Assembly (NCBI GenBank): GCA_051453625.1
Contig: JBOZIK010000001.1
Span: 232,765,389 to 232,829,388 of the forward strand
Source of the DNA: Welwitschia mirabilis
Lineage: Eukaryota; Gnetophyta; Gnetopsida; Welwitschiales
Length of the DNA stretch: 64,000 bases
Reading direction: 5' to 3'
The translations under genes and the position numbers were made by a program. The notes beneath the pieces were generated by a model, which made no database searches, was not told where the DNA came from, and saw nothing but the letters and a program-made list of their open reading frames with translations. Below are positions 11,150 to 21,714 of the stretch, one piece after another. How positions within the stretch are numbered: position 1 is the first letter of the stretch; the number at the start of each line of letters is the position of its first letter.

Positions 11150-11620
11150 AAAGTATGTTCTACCTTAATCTCATACTTGTTCTTTCAATATTATTCTTGT
11201 AAAGATTTTGATTCCAATGGGTAAATAAGAATCTACAGCCTTAGTGGAAGGGTTCTAATGAAATAATTTATGAGTTTTTCTAGATTGTAGTGTGTTTGAT
11301 ATTTTGCTAGTCTCTGAAATTCCTTCCAATGTTCATCAAGGCTCCTTCTTTTCAATCGTAAGCATTTGAATTGCATTCTCTTATCTTTAAAGAAGTGGTA
11401 TGAGAGAAATGATTTTATAAACTCTTTTGTAAAGTATGACTAGTGTACCTAGTTATTCTTTAATGTATTAAGATGGCTTCATCATGTTACTACATCTCTA
11501 ATTAAGAACATCGTGGCATAATGACTTCATGACTTCCTTTGTACATTATTTAGTTTAAAATGGTTTTCAATATATTGCAACCATTCTAAATCTTTTTCAC
11601 AAGATCCAAGGGCATTGACA
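11150..11620 (-). pseudogene. Ty3/gypsy gag (Retrotrans_gag) remnant
   Basis: The minus-strand frame keeps the gypsy gag core in order: LEWLQYIENHFKLNNV, a decayed A-T-M-F-L block, then FTKEFIKSFLSYHFF (the W-x-x-F...F-Y-F segment), MQFKCLRLKRRSLDEHW and KEFQRLAKY, then NLEKLINYFIRTLP. This is the capsid-like region that in complete elements precedes a zinc knuckle and protease. Stops break it, and nothing of pol follows before the polypurine tract at 10880. The gag thus seems to be the only protein the element ever carried or retained. Confidence 0.7.
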
Positions 11621-12239
11621 TACATCTAAATTTGTACCTTTTTAACGTATTCAATTAAATCATGATCTTCCATTCTATGGGAAGTGATTCCTTATGAGAA
11701 ATGAGGAATTTAATGCTTACAGTGAGTAATCCTTTTGTGTATATTAGCTAGAGTTGTCTGTTTTAGTAACTATGAAAGTTGCCTTGCTTATTAATTTATT
11801 TTCTCATTCCGAGGCTGAAGAGTAAGTTGTATCTAAGATTGTATCTCTTAATTGTTTTTCTTCCATGATTGTTCTCATATAACCCACTGTATCAAGTCCA
11901 ATTTGTTGTTTGTTTTTATTTGTGAGGCTTCTATATTGGCATGGTTATTTTTGAATTATTTGTAAAGTATGTTAAGTCTTTTCTCTAAGGCATTGATGTG
12001 AGTATTCTTACAAAATTTCATAACCCATCAATGTAATCTTTTCCCTCATACCATTTGCTCCCATCCCTTTGGTTCATCTATATATAGTGAAAATTTTATT
12101 TTTAAGAGTTGAAATGATCATGAAAGTTGTTGTCATAGTTATTAACTAATGATAAAATAAAGGTTATCTAAATTTCTAGTTATTTACTTAATAAATTTAC
12201 TTATAACTATAATTACTTATATCTTTTATGATGATGTTG

Positions 12240-14720
12240 CATCTATGACTCACATGAGTCACCTAGTTAGAATCTAATACCTCCTTTACTTTTCTAACTA
12301 ATGTTCTTACACTATCGAGTGATGACATGGCATTTATAAGTTATATAAATTGTTCAATCAGAATCCTAATGTCCTATTATGTTAAGAACTGCTTCTCTAA
12401 TCTACATGATAATTAAGGTATCATTTATGGGCCATATGAGCTATTTAGTCAGAACCTTCATGTCTCCTTATGTTGTGAACTATTGACATGGCTTACATGA
12501 GTATTGAGATGGCTTCTATGGGTTTCATAACTGATCCAGCTAGAATCCTAGTGCCTCCTTATGTTGTGAACTACTTCTTTGATCTACACAATAATAGGGA
12601 TATCTTTATGGGTCATACAGGTTATTCAGTTAGAACCTTGACACTCCTTTATATTGTGAACTACTTCTTTAACTTGCACTAGCATTGAAATGGCTTCCAT
12701 GGATTCATAGCTATTCCAGTTACAACCCTGATGCCTCATTTTATTGTGAATTTCTTCTTTGACCTTCATGATAATTGAGGTACATTTTGTGAGTTATATG
12801 GACTGTCTAATCAAAATCCTAACACTCCCTTATTTTGTGAACTACTTCTTTGGCCTGATAAGCATTAAGATGGCTTCTATGGATTCACTGCTGATCTAGT
12901 TAGAACTTGTTGTGAATTGCTGACATAACTTACATGAGTATTGAGCTAGCCTTTGTGAGTTTCATGGCTAATCCATCCAAAACTCTAACTCCCCTTCATT
13001 TTGTGAACTTCTTCTTTGATCTACACAATAATTGAGGTACCTTTCATAGGTTATATGAAATGTCTAGTTAGAATCATGATGCTCCTTTATGTTGTGAATT
13101 TCTTCTTCAATCTACATAAGCATTGCGATGGCTTCTATGGATTCCACCACTAATCTAGTCAGAATATTGGTGTCTCTTTATGTTGTGAACTATTTACAAA
13201 ATCTACATAAGCATTGAGGTGGCTTTTGTAGGTCTCATAGCTAATCTAGTAAGAATCCTAGCACCCCCTTATGTTGTGAACTACTTCTTTGACCTACACG
13301 ATAATTGAGGTATCTTTGGTGGGCCATATGAGCTACCCAATCAGAACCTTAATGGCCCTTTATGCTATGAACTACTGACATAGTATGCATGAGCACCGAG
13401 GTTACTTCTATGGCTTCCACAACTAATCTAGTTAAAACCCTAACACCCCTTTATGTTGTGAATTACTTCTTTGACTTACATAATAATCGAGGTATTAGTC
13501 AAAATCTTGGCACCCTCTTATGTTGTGAGCTATTGACATGACATACACGAACATCGAGGTGGCTTCTGTGGCTCTCACCATTAATCAAGTTAGAAACTTG
13601 ATGTCTTCTTATATTGTTAGCTACTAACATGACCTACATGAGATTCAAGGTGGATTCCATGGATTCCATGTTTGATTTAGTTAAAACCTTGGTGCTCCAT
13701 TATATTGAGTATTGCTACTTTAAATTACATGAGCATTGAAATGGCTTTTGTAGGTTCCACAACTGATCTAATCATAACCCTAGCATTACTTATGTTTTGA
13801 ACTACTTCTTTGACTTACATGATAATCAATGTATTTTTGTAGGTCATATGGGCTATCTAGTCATAACTATGGCATCCCTTATGTTGTGAACTACTGAGAT
13901 GGCCTACATAAACATTAAGATAGATTCTATTGATTCCACAGCTAATCTAGTCAGAACTTTGATGCCTCCTTATGTTGAGAACAACTTATTTGACTTGCAT
14001 AAGCATCAAGGTGATTTATGTGGATCTCATAGCTAATCTAGTTAGAAATTTATTAAGCCCTTATGTTATGAACTATTGATATGGATTATATGAGCTTTGA
14101 GCTAGCTTTTATAAATCCCATGGCTAATCTAGTTAGAACCTAGTATTCCCTTATGTTGTAAACTACTACTTCAAGCTATATGAGCATTAAGATGGATTTT
14201 TTGGATTCCATGGCTGATCTAGTCAGAACCTTAACATCTTCTTATGTTTTGAATTACTAACATGATCTATACAGATATTGTAATAGCTTCTATGAATTCC
14301 ACCACTAATCTAGTTAGAATCCTAGTACTCCTTTATAATTTAGACTGCACTATTTATTATCTCGATCACCAAGATAACTTCTTTGGATTATAGGGGTTTT
14401 CTAACTAGAACCATGATGTCCCCTTATGTTTTAAGCTAATGCATTTAGTCTCTTGACTGAGGAGGTGACTTCTGTATGACCTATGAGCTATCTAGTTAGA
14501 ACCATGACACCTCCTTATAATCTAGACTGCACTGTTTACTCTCTCAATCACTAAATTGGCTTATGTTAGTCATAAGAGCTATCTAATTAGAACCCTAGTG
14601 TCCCCTTATAATCCAGACTATACTATTTACTCTTTTATTCGCTAACATGACTTATGTAGGCCATAGAGGCCATCCACGCATAACTCTGATGTCTCTTTAT
14701 AATCCAGACTGAGCTGATAT
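12240..14720. repeat. Tandem array of ~90-bp units (about 27 copies)
   Basis: The anchor CTCCTTATGTTGTGAACT recurs, with changes, about every 90 bp from about 12371 to 14688, for example near 12463, 12551, 12643, 12731, 12823, 12990, 13082, 13172, 13263 and 13353. Many neighbours alternate between a type with GATAATTGAGGTAT and a type with AGCATTGAGATGGCTTC, giving a ~180 bp dimer. The last five units share a different middle (AATCCAGACT, ACTATTTACTC). Unit lengths vary by 1-3 bp, so the array is not a maintained protein repeat. In element orientation it lies in the 5' leader, between primer site and gag. Confidence 0.85.
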
Positions 14721-15430
14721 TGTTTTGGCCATAACATTTACATATGGAATCAAAATGCTTATTATGACCCCATTCTGTAAAGCTTATGTAGAAATCAACA
14801 GTGAAGAAGGCAAGTAAGGATCTAGATTTTTCTTTTTCATTTAGAAACTACTCAAAATTAGCCATCGTTATCACCATATCCAAGATTTTAAGTAATTTTT
14901 ACCACTATTTTGATCATAACTTTCTTGTATGAACTTCATTTTCAATTTCATCTGATAATGTACCTTTCTATTATTATGTTCTTTGATCTTGTATGAGAGT
15001 ATAATTATTGCTACACTGTTTCCCCTCTGGTTTATGTAAAATAATTAGAAAAAAACTTACATTTTTTCTATGATAAGTTTAGCATGATCATGACTCATTT
15101 AGCTTCCTTAGAGTTAAGCAATGCACCTATAATAATAAGACTAAAAAGAAGAATAGAAAAGTATCATAGATTCACACATATAAGCTGATCATGATTATTG
15201 ATAATTTTAAGTTAAGTATCATGGCAAGTCATTTCATATGAACATTTACTAAAGGAGGCTTAAAGGGGCATAATGCTAGTAACTTTACTATACCATAGCT
15301 TCTTTTTCTTAAGAGACTTGAGTAGTTACCTCTACTCTTTAATGAAATAATGTGTTTTATTGACAATATTGGTATTTCATATTTTCTTCTATTTAATATC
15401 TTTAAAGGATAGTAATTTACTATCTTCAGG
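14721..15430. other. Leader of the gag-only element, no gene seen
   Basis: AT-rich sequence between the array and the primer-binding site. No coding motif on either strand. Confidence 0.4.
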
Positions 15431-15442
15431 GCTTAAATATTA
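15431..15442 (-). promoter_or_regulatory. Decayed iMet-type primer-binding site
   Basis: On the minus strand the bases immediately after the 5' LTR read TAATATTTAAGC. Against the usual plant TGGTATCAGAGC there are five differences, four of them C-to-T or G-to-A. Confidence 0.5.
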
Positions 15443-15444
15443 AT

Positions 15445-15944
15445 TGTAATGATCCAAATTCATTTAAACAAATTTTCATTAGTAAAATTAGGAAAAATAC
15501 TTTAACTACAAAGTGGACATCAAATAAAATTAGAAATGTATGATAAACTATCTATGAAGAAATCCATGCTTTTTTTGTCATTAATAAAATGAAACCTTCC
15601 CATGTTAAACACAAGGCTTTGGAAAGTGGTCCGGCTAAGTCATACTACCTTTAAGATTTAGTTTGTGGAATCACTAAGGAGCTAGACCAGCTTGTCAAGG
15701 ACACCAAGTTACTTATGCAAATCACATTCATTCCCTTCACTTCTCCCTTACCCATGGTTTAACAATGGTGGATGGTTATGGTGACATTTCATAACAATTT
15801 TAACTCTTCATAATTAGGTATAATCAGTTCCTAAGGGTCATACATATTGAATAATAAATTTACAACTTTAACAAACATAATAACTAACATTAACAACATG
15901 AACACTTAGCATTATTTTCTTTAAAAAAGAAAGGGATTGTGACA
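15445..15944 (-). repeat. 5' LTR of the gag-only gypsy element
   Basis: Plus-strand boundaries are TGTAATGATCC and TTGTGACA. Read on the minus strand it starts TGTCACAATCCC and ends TTACA, the usual TG...CA form. Partner of 10380-10865. Confidence 0.8.
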
Positions 15945-15954
15945 CTAAGTTATC

Positions 15955-16530
15955 TTAAATTGTGTTTATGTTAATTACTTGAAAATAAATTTAATTTTAT
16001 CTATTATTAAACTTAATTACTAATTAATTTAAAAATTAACTATGTTCATGATAATCTTAATTCCTAAAGAAATAATGAAATTAATTATACTCATAAGCAT
16101 TCTAAGTCATAAACAATTATAAAATTAATTATATTTATAATTACGTTAACTACCAAATAACCATGAAATTAATTATACCAATTATAATTCTATTTTATAA
16201 ATCATCTTAAAGTTAGTTATATTTAAGACAATCCTCATTTCCTAAGAAAACATGAAGTAAATCATATTTTTAATAATCCTAATCCTTAAATAATCATGAA
16301 TTCAATTACAACCATGATGGTCATTATCCGTAAATAATTACTAAATTATGTTCATGCTATCTCTAATAATCATGCAGTTAGTTATGCTTATGATAATCCT
16401 AGTTACTAAATAATGATATATATGAAAATCATAATTATTAATTGATCATAAAGTTAATTATACCCACAGTAATCTCAATCTCTAAATAATAATTAAGTTT
16501 ATTATATCGATGCTAGATCTAATTTCTAAG
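15955..16530. repeat. Degenerate tandem repeats of ~50 bp
   Basis: A unit with AAATAATCATGAAATTAAT, then TATAC/TATAT and ATAATCCTAATTCCT recurs roughly every 50 bp about ten times with heavy divergence. It lies just upstream of the LTR-like block at 16642. Confidence 0.6.
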
Positions 16531-16641
16531 AGATATTAAGAAGATAATTAGAAGTTAATCATGTCTTCAAAAAATTTGTTATCTTATAGATAGGGATAAT
16601 GATATTTAATCATAAAACCATAATCTCATGTGATAGCTTGT

Positions 16642-17127
16642 AGGGCTCGATAATTTTAAGAAAAACATAAATAAATATATCATAAGTATATATACCCTTA
16701 AAAATAATCAAAACTTTAACTAATTTATATTAACTACATAACTAATTAGATACTTCCCCTCTATTATTTTTAATCATAACCCCTATTAGTAACTAATGAG
16801 CCTAATCTAACAAATCCCTTCATAAGAAAGGAAGGGGAATTAACTTGTTCATTTACTTTAAATTAATTAACTAAAGGTTATAACATAATCTTTATTAAGG
16901 TCATATGAAGTTTAATATTTAATATAATATTTATACTATTATTAATAAAATCTAATAATATTTATTAAGTTCAATCTTAAGGACTAATTATCAAGGTAAT
17001 AATGAAAATCAACCTTCCATCAGTCTTAGTCTAGAGGTATAAATAAGTGCATTCATGCAATTTCTATCATAAGCAACAAATCCAAGCCAAAACCCACAAA
17101 TGAAGAATAGTACCAATCAATATAATA
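16642..17127 (+). repeat. LTR-like/leader block, copy 1
   Basis: It begins TGTAGGGCTCGATAATTTT and is repeated at 17836-18351, each time directly upstream of a gypsy gag. A TATA-like GGTATAAATAAG lies at about 17037. I cannot fix an LTR 3' end or primer site, so part of it may be untranslated leader. Confidence 0.5.
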
Positions 17128-17690
17128 GGGATGTGAATCTGAGGCAGTTAATTCAAATATTTATTAAGTTAAACCCCCCAAATTTTATATGAGTTTTAGA
17201 TCTATCAAAAGTAGAATCATGGCTAAGTGAAGTTAAAAAGGTTATAAGCACCTTAGGATGTGATGAATATGAAAAGGTCTCTTTACCTATTTACATATTA
17301 TAAGGAGAAGTTAACTTATGGTGAAAAATAGAGATGACAAAGTTAGGTAAGGTGGAACTTTCATGGAAATATTTTGAGCACATATTTTAGAAAAAGTATA
17401 TTACTAAGTTCTACATTTGGCAAAAGATTATAGAATTCTATAATCTCAAGTAAGCTTATATTGTGACTATATCTTCTTATATATGTAAATTTGTATAATT
17501 ATTAAGATATGTATGACATATTCATTTTATTGAAGAATCCAAACAAAATATTTTTATTGATAGTTTTTTATTACTACTAAAGTATCTATGTTTTAACTTA
17601 GAAATTTAGCTGAGGCTATAGAGAAAGCAAAACTAGGAGAATAAAATTGGTAAATACTATAAGAAAATAAGAAATGAATCATTTGTAAGG
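17128..17690 (+). pseudogene. Chromovirus-type gypsy gag, copy 1
   Basis: The plus-strand translation follows the chromovirus gag core: LIQIFIKLNPPNF, then a D-x-S-K-V-E-S-W-L block (the usual A-x-x-W-L), KKVISTLGCDEYEKV, Y-I-L-x-G-E-V-N-L-W, a W-K-Y-F-E block, KKYITKFYIWQK, IEFYNLK and, after a decayed stretch, F-I-D-S-F and an E-A-I-E-K-A block. It carries several stops. The sequence runs into a 100-N gap at 17736. It is the intact counterpart of the gag split by the copia insertion at 18717/22921 and therefore serves as the empty-site reference. Confidence 0.8.
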
Positions 17691-17735
17691 GTTCTAGATT
17701 TAAGGAAAATCAATTACAAGTGTCTCACTGTAATA

Positions 17736-17835
17736 NNNNNNNNNNNNNNNNNNNNNNNNNNNNNNNNNNNNNNNNNNNNNNNNNNNNNNNNNNNNNNNNN
17801 NNNNNNNNNNNNNNNNNNNNNNNNNNNNNNNNNNN
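17736..17835. other. Assembly gap, 100 N
   Basis: To the right the sequence restarts with a ~69-base block identical to 16648 onwards, although the rest of the two copies is clearly diverged. Confidence 0.95.
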
Positions 17836-18351
17836 GGCTCGATAATTTTAAGAAAAACATAAATAAATATATCATAAGTATATATACCCTTAAAAATAAT
17901 CAAACCTTTAATAATGTATTTTAACTACATGGCCAATTATATATTTCTCACTATGCTTTCTAATTATAATCCCTATTAGTAACTTATAAGCCTAATATTA
18001 AAAATCCCTTAGTAAGTAAGAAAGGAAAATTAACTTAATCATTTAGTTTAAACTAATTATCTAATCATTATAACATAATCTTTATTAAGATCATATGAAA
18101 TTTAACCTTTAATATAATATTTATCTTATCGTCAATTAAATCTAATAATATTTTTTGCTCCTTTAAGATGGCTTGTCGTTATTAATCAAGTCTTGGGGCC
18201 AATTCAATTTCACCAACTAATGAACATCAAGGTAACTCAAGCATTAATCAGAGGCATTGATGATTACATGCACACAGTTTCTATCACAAATAGAAAATGA
18301 AGCTTAAAATCCAAAAATAAATAATAATACTAATTGACTTAATAAAGATGT
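17836..18351 (+). repeat. LTR-like/leader block, copy 2
   Basis: Diverged copy of 16642-17127 with the same GGCTCGATAATTTTAAG opening and TTATAACATAATCTTTATTA core. The 3' third has an extra or diverged segment around 18150-18260 not matched in copy 1. It is followed by the second gag copy. Confidence 0.5.
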
Positions 18352-18717
18352 GGGTATGAGGAAGTTAATTCAAAAATTTATTAAGTTAAACCCACTAAAG
18401 TTTAAAGGATGTTCAGATCCATCAAAAGTAGAAGCATAGATAAGTGATGTTAAAAAGGTTATAGTCATCCTAAGATGCAACGAATATGAAAAGGCTTCTT
18501 TAAATATCTAGATGATATAATGATAAGCTAAGTTATGGTGAAAAATAGAGATGCAAAATTTAAGTAGGTAGAATTCATAGGGAGAGTTTGAGCATATATT
18601 TAAGGAAAAGTATATTAGTAAGTTCTACATTTACTAAAGGATTACTGAATTATACAATCTTAAGCATGTTCTTAATGTGACTATAGCTTTTTATAAATGT
18701 GAATTTGTGGAATTATT
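18352..18717 (+). pseudogene. Chromovirus-type gypsy gag, copy 2, 5' part
   Basis: Parallel to 17128-17507: K-L-N-P-L-K-F, D-P-S-K-V-E-A, KKVIVILRCNEYEKAS and KYISKFYIY can be followed, with stops. The frame is cut at 18717 by the copia element whose TTTTAGG end starts at 18723. The gag resumes at 22921. In orientation and order it fits as the gag of the chromovirus whose pol appears at 37.0 and 47.1 kb. Confidence 0.75.
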
Positions 18718-18722
18718 AAGAT

Positions 18723-19970
18723 TTTTAGGATTTTATATTACCAATTAATGTCAAACTAATATGGTTTTTGTAGAATGAAATGTGATTTTATAAATGCAAG
18801 AAACTATAGGATCCATATCCAAAAGATATGAAGATTTGGACATGTTCTGATTAAAGTAACTTGATTTTCTGTCTAAGGACTTAATGTAAGAGTTAATTAG
18901 AACTAAANNNNNNNNNNNNNNNNNNNNNNNNNNNNNNNNNNNNNNNNNNNNNNNNNNNNNNNNNNNNNNNNNNNNNNNNNNNNNNNNNNNNNNNNNNNNN
19001 NNNNNNNTAATCATTTTGGACTACTTTATAAGGGGTCAACTAGACCTTTGAGGGATCAACCAAATCTGGAGATGCATTTTTCAAGCTTCTCCATATGTAC
19101 TATATCATATGATCTCGACCAGACTCACATGGGGTCGACTGATCCTAAAGAAAAGTAGTCGACTAGATTTTAGATGGGGGTAACCGGACCAAGTAACATG
19201 AGTTACTTGAGTCAATTTCATGATAAAGGGGGTAACTGAATTAAGTGACATGAGTTACTTGGGTCAACTTATTATTAGAGGAGTTGATCGATCAAAGTGG
19301 AAGCGGAAATTTTAAAGCGATTTTCTAATTTTTACTTCACCAAATCTATTTGTTGCAAATGTTAAATTCCTTCCCAACTATCTAAATAGTTATATTTTAG
19401 GGAAATTTATTTAAAGAGGTAACATTCAAAAACCAAAAGGGCTTAACATTAAAATGGATTTTTGAGAATGAAGGTTGCACTCTTGATCTGAAGAGCTTAT
19501 CTTTGTATCATCATTCTTCTCTCATTCAACACTTAATTTTGTACTAAATATGAGTAATAAGGATCCATTATTAGTTCATTAACTTGAGTGAGTTAGACCA
19601 TAGATGCTTCATTCCCTACCATTGTATAGTTTCTAAAGGTTGAGACTAAGCCTATAAAAGTCCATTCTCTAAAGGTTGAAATTAGCCTAAAAAGTCTAGT
19701 TTATAAGGTTAAAGGTTAGCCTTAAAAACCTAGTACTTAGTAATGCAACAAAGATCTGAAACAGTCTTGGTTATTGACTATCTTCTAAGAGTGGAGTAGG
19801 GTATATCCTAAACCACTATAAATATTCCCTTGTGCATTTCTTTAATATACTTATAATTTTATTTGGTTCCATGTTTTTATGTCATAGTTTATTTATTGGG
19901 TTCTAATAATTGTTTAAATTTTTAGAAGTCCTATTCACCCCCTTCCCTCTCTAGGGTTCATGATCCATCA
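18723..19970 (+). repeat. 5' LTR of the gag-only copia element
   Basis: Ends ...CATGATCCATCA. Contains a TATA-like CCACTATAAATATT near 19814 and a cluster of GTCGAC/GTCAAC-type words at 19031-19295. A 100-N gap (18908-19007) lies inside it. Confidence 0.9.
18908..19007. other. Assembly gap, 100 N, inside the 5' LTR
   Basis: The sister LTR at about 21885-21910 continues across the equivalent site with at most a few bases not accounted for, so the true gap is near zero length. Confidence 0.95.
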
Positions 19971-19972
19971 TC

Positions 19973-19984
19973 TGGTATCAGAGC
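19973..19984 (+). promoter_or_regulatory. Primer-binding site, initiator Met tRNA type
   Basis: TGGTATCAGAGC, two bases after the LTR end, is the unaltered plant copia primer-binding sequence. Confidence 0.9.
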
Positions 19985-20040
19985 TTCAATTTGATTTAAC
20001 ACTAAGATTTTAACTAATATTTGACTCAATAACCTTATCC

Positions 20041-21018
20041 ATGAGTTTTATTGTAGAAGGTTTTTCTATTTCTATGCCTCCACTGTTTAATGGAATAAAC
20101 TATCGATATTGGAAGGCTAGAATGAGAATATTCTTAAGAACTCTTGATATAAATTATAAGGATATTTTTATCACAGGTTATATCCACCCTACCACAACTC
20201 AAAAAGATGTCAATGACAATTATATAATTGTGTTAAAATCAAAATATAAATGGACTAAATTAGATAAAGCTAATGCTACTATTGATGCTCATGCTTTGAA
20301 TGTAATTTTTTATGCTATGACTGTAGGTGAGTTCAAAAGAATAGTGAACTACTAGACTGTCAAAGAATCATGGGATATTCTTGCTGTTGCTTATGCAGGG
20401 ACATATACTATCAATCAAGAAGAAGAAGAAAGCTCAAATGAAGAACATGGAACATTATCTTTCATGGCACTTATGAATCCCACTACTCAGTCATCAAAAC
20501 TCTTTAAGCATGATAATTTGAAAATGAATGAAGATGAAGAAGAGGAGGATGTTGAGACATGTGTCTTAATCTATATCAAAAATGTGAAAGGCTCACTATA
20601 AAAGTCAATGAAATAAAAGATACCATCAAGGATTTGAGAAGGGAGAATGAAATTATAAATCAAAGATATAAAGAGATTCAAGAAGAAAACACAAGTCTTA
20701 TGAAGAATTTAAGCCAATCTTCATAAGTTTTGAGTAGATTTACAGAAGGATCAAAGAAACTTGAGAAGATGCTTTGATTGGGACAACTTACACATGACAA
20801 AAAAGGGTATTGGATTTGAAGGTAGTAGTACATTAACTTCATCCAGTGAGGTAATTATTACAGGTATAACATCTTTTATCAAAAATATCACTTGTTATTA
20901 CTATTATAAATTGGTCATTTCAAATTTAATTGTCTATATAGAAAAAGTATGTAGTTTGGAAACATTAATGCTTTATCATTTAAATTTATTTCCAAACAAG
21001 TCTCTACATAAAATTTAA
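20041..21018 (+). pseudogene. Copia gag (UBN2/DUF4219-type)
   Basis: The ATG at 20041 opens 104 codons. MPPLFNGINYRYWKARMRIF is the copia gag N-terminal block (P-L-F-x-G-x-N-Y-x-W-K). Later A-L-N-V-I-F-Y-A and, past a TAG at 20353, V-K-E-S-W-D-I-L complete the UBN2-like core. Further on are an acidic stretch (about 20405-20570), a coiled-coil-like region and SRFTEGSKKLEKML near 20730, typical of the C-terminal gag of Sireviruses and related copia elements. A CYYYYK remnant near 20890 is a decayed CCHC knuckle. Stops at 20353 and beyond make it a pseudogene. No pol follows. Confidence 0.85.
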
Positions 21019-21702
21019 AAAAGACCATATGGGTAAAAGCTAAGAATTTAGAGTCTTTTTGATCCAAGAAAATTTCAACTTTCATAGTAGGTCATTATTT
21101 TGATTAATTGTTAATTATCACAATTTTTTTAAATCATCAATTATTGTAATATGATATGCTTATTGGAACCATCATTGTAATATTTACCTTATTTTGGATT
21201 TGTATCTTAATAGTTATTTTTTTTTGGTGAAGATTTGTTTATAAGTTTTGAATATTCTAATGTTTTACTTTGTAATTAAATCTATTATCATTAGCATTAC
21301 ATCAGTTAGTCTTATTTTATAATGAATTGAAAATTATCATTCCATTTACTTACTTACTTTCTTTAAAACTAGATCATGATTATTATTTTTATATATGGCA
21401 TAAAGTTAGGGGGAGAAAATATAATATTTATCATACATGTTTAAGGTTTATAGCTCTTTATCTCTCTTTCTTTATTCTTTTCCATTGACGTCAAAGGGAG
21501 AGAGAATATGGTGTTTTCAAAAATATGCATGCATTAAAAATGGTTTGTTTTAGAAATATTTTTTATGCCCTTTACTTAATATTGTTTGTATGGCTTTCTG
21601 AAAGGAGGAGCTTTTATTATGTTAATCTACCTTATTAGAAAGAGCTTAAAGATGAAATATTTGTTTCATCTTGGAATCACTTATTTTTTTGACATTAATA
21701 TC
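21019..21702. other. 3' untranslated part of the gag-only copia element
   Basis: AT-rich sequence with no coding motif on either strand. In complete copia elements the pol would lie before this point. Its absence is a deletion or an original property of a non-autonomous element. Confidence 0.5.
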
Positions 21703-21713
21703 AAAGGGGAAGA
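21703..21713 (+). promoter_or_regulatory. Polypurine tract of the copia element
   Basis: AAAGGGGAAGA, one base before TGTTAGG of the 3' LTR. Confidence 0.8.
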
Positions 21714-21714
21714 T

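Larger units (their letters stand above)
10380..15944 (-). mobile_element. Gag-only Ty3/gypsy element with tandem array
   Basis: Two ~0.5 kb direct repeats (10380-10865 and 15445-15944) bracket 4.6 kb. On the minus strand the LTRs run from TGTCAC (TATCAT in the left copy) to TTACA. A purine tract abuts the left LTR and a decayed iMet-type primer site abuts the right LTR, so transcription was leftwards. Inside are only a gag remnant and a ~90 bp tandem array. No protease, RT or integrase is recognisable. I classify it as a non-autonomous terminal-repeat gag element. I could not confirm a target-site duplication. Confidence 0.75.

Noticed and set aside
12488-12682. 64-codon plus-strand ORF
   Set aside because: It lies within the ~90-bp tandem array. 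Unit length varies by non-multiples of three, so no protein repeat is maintained.
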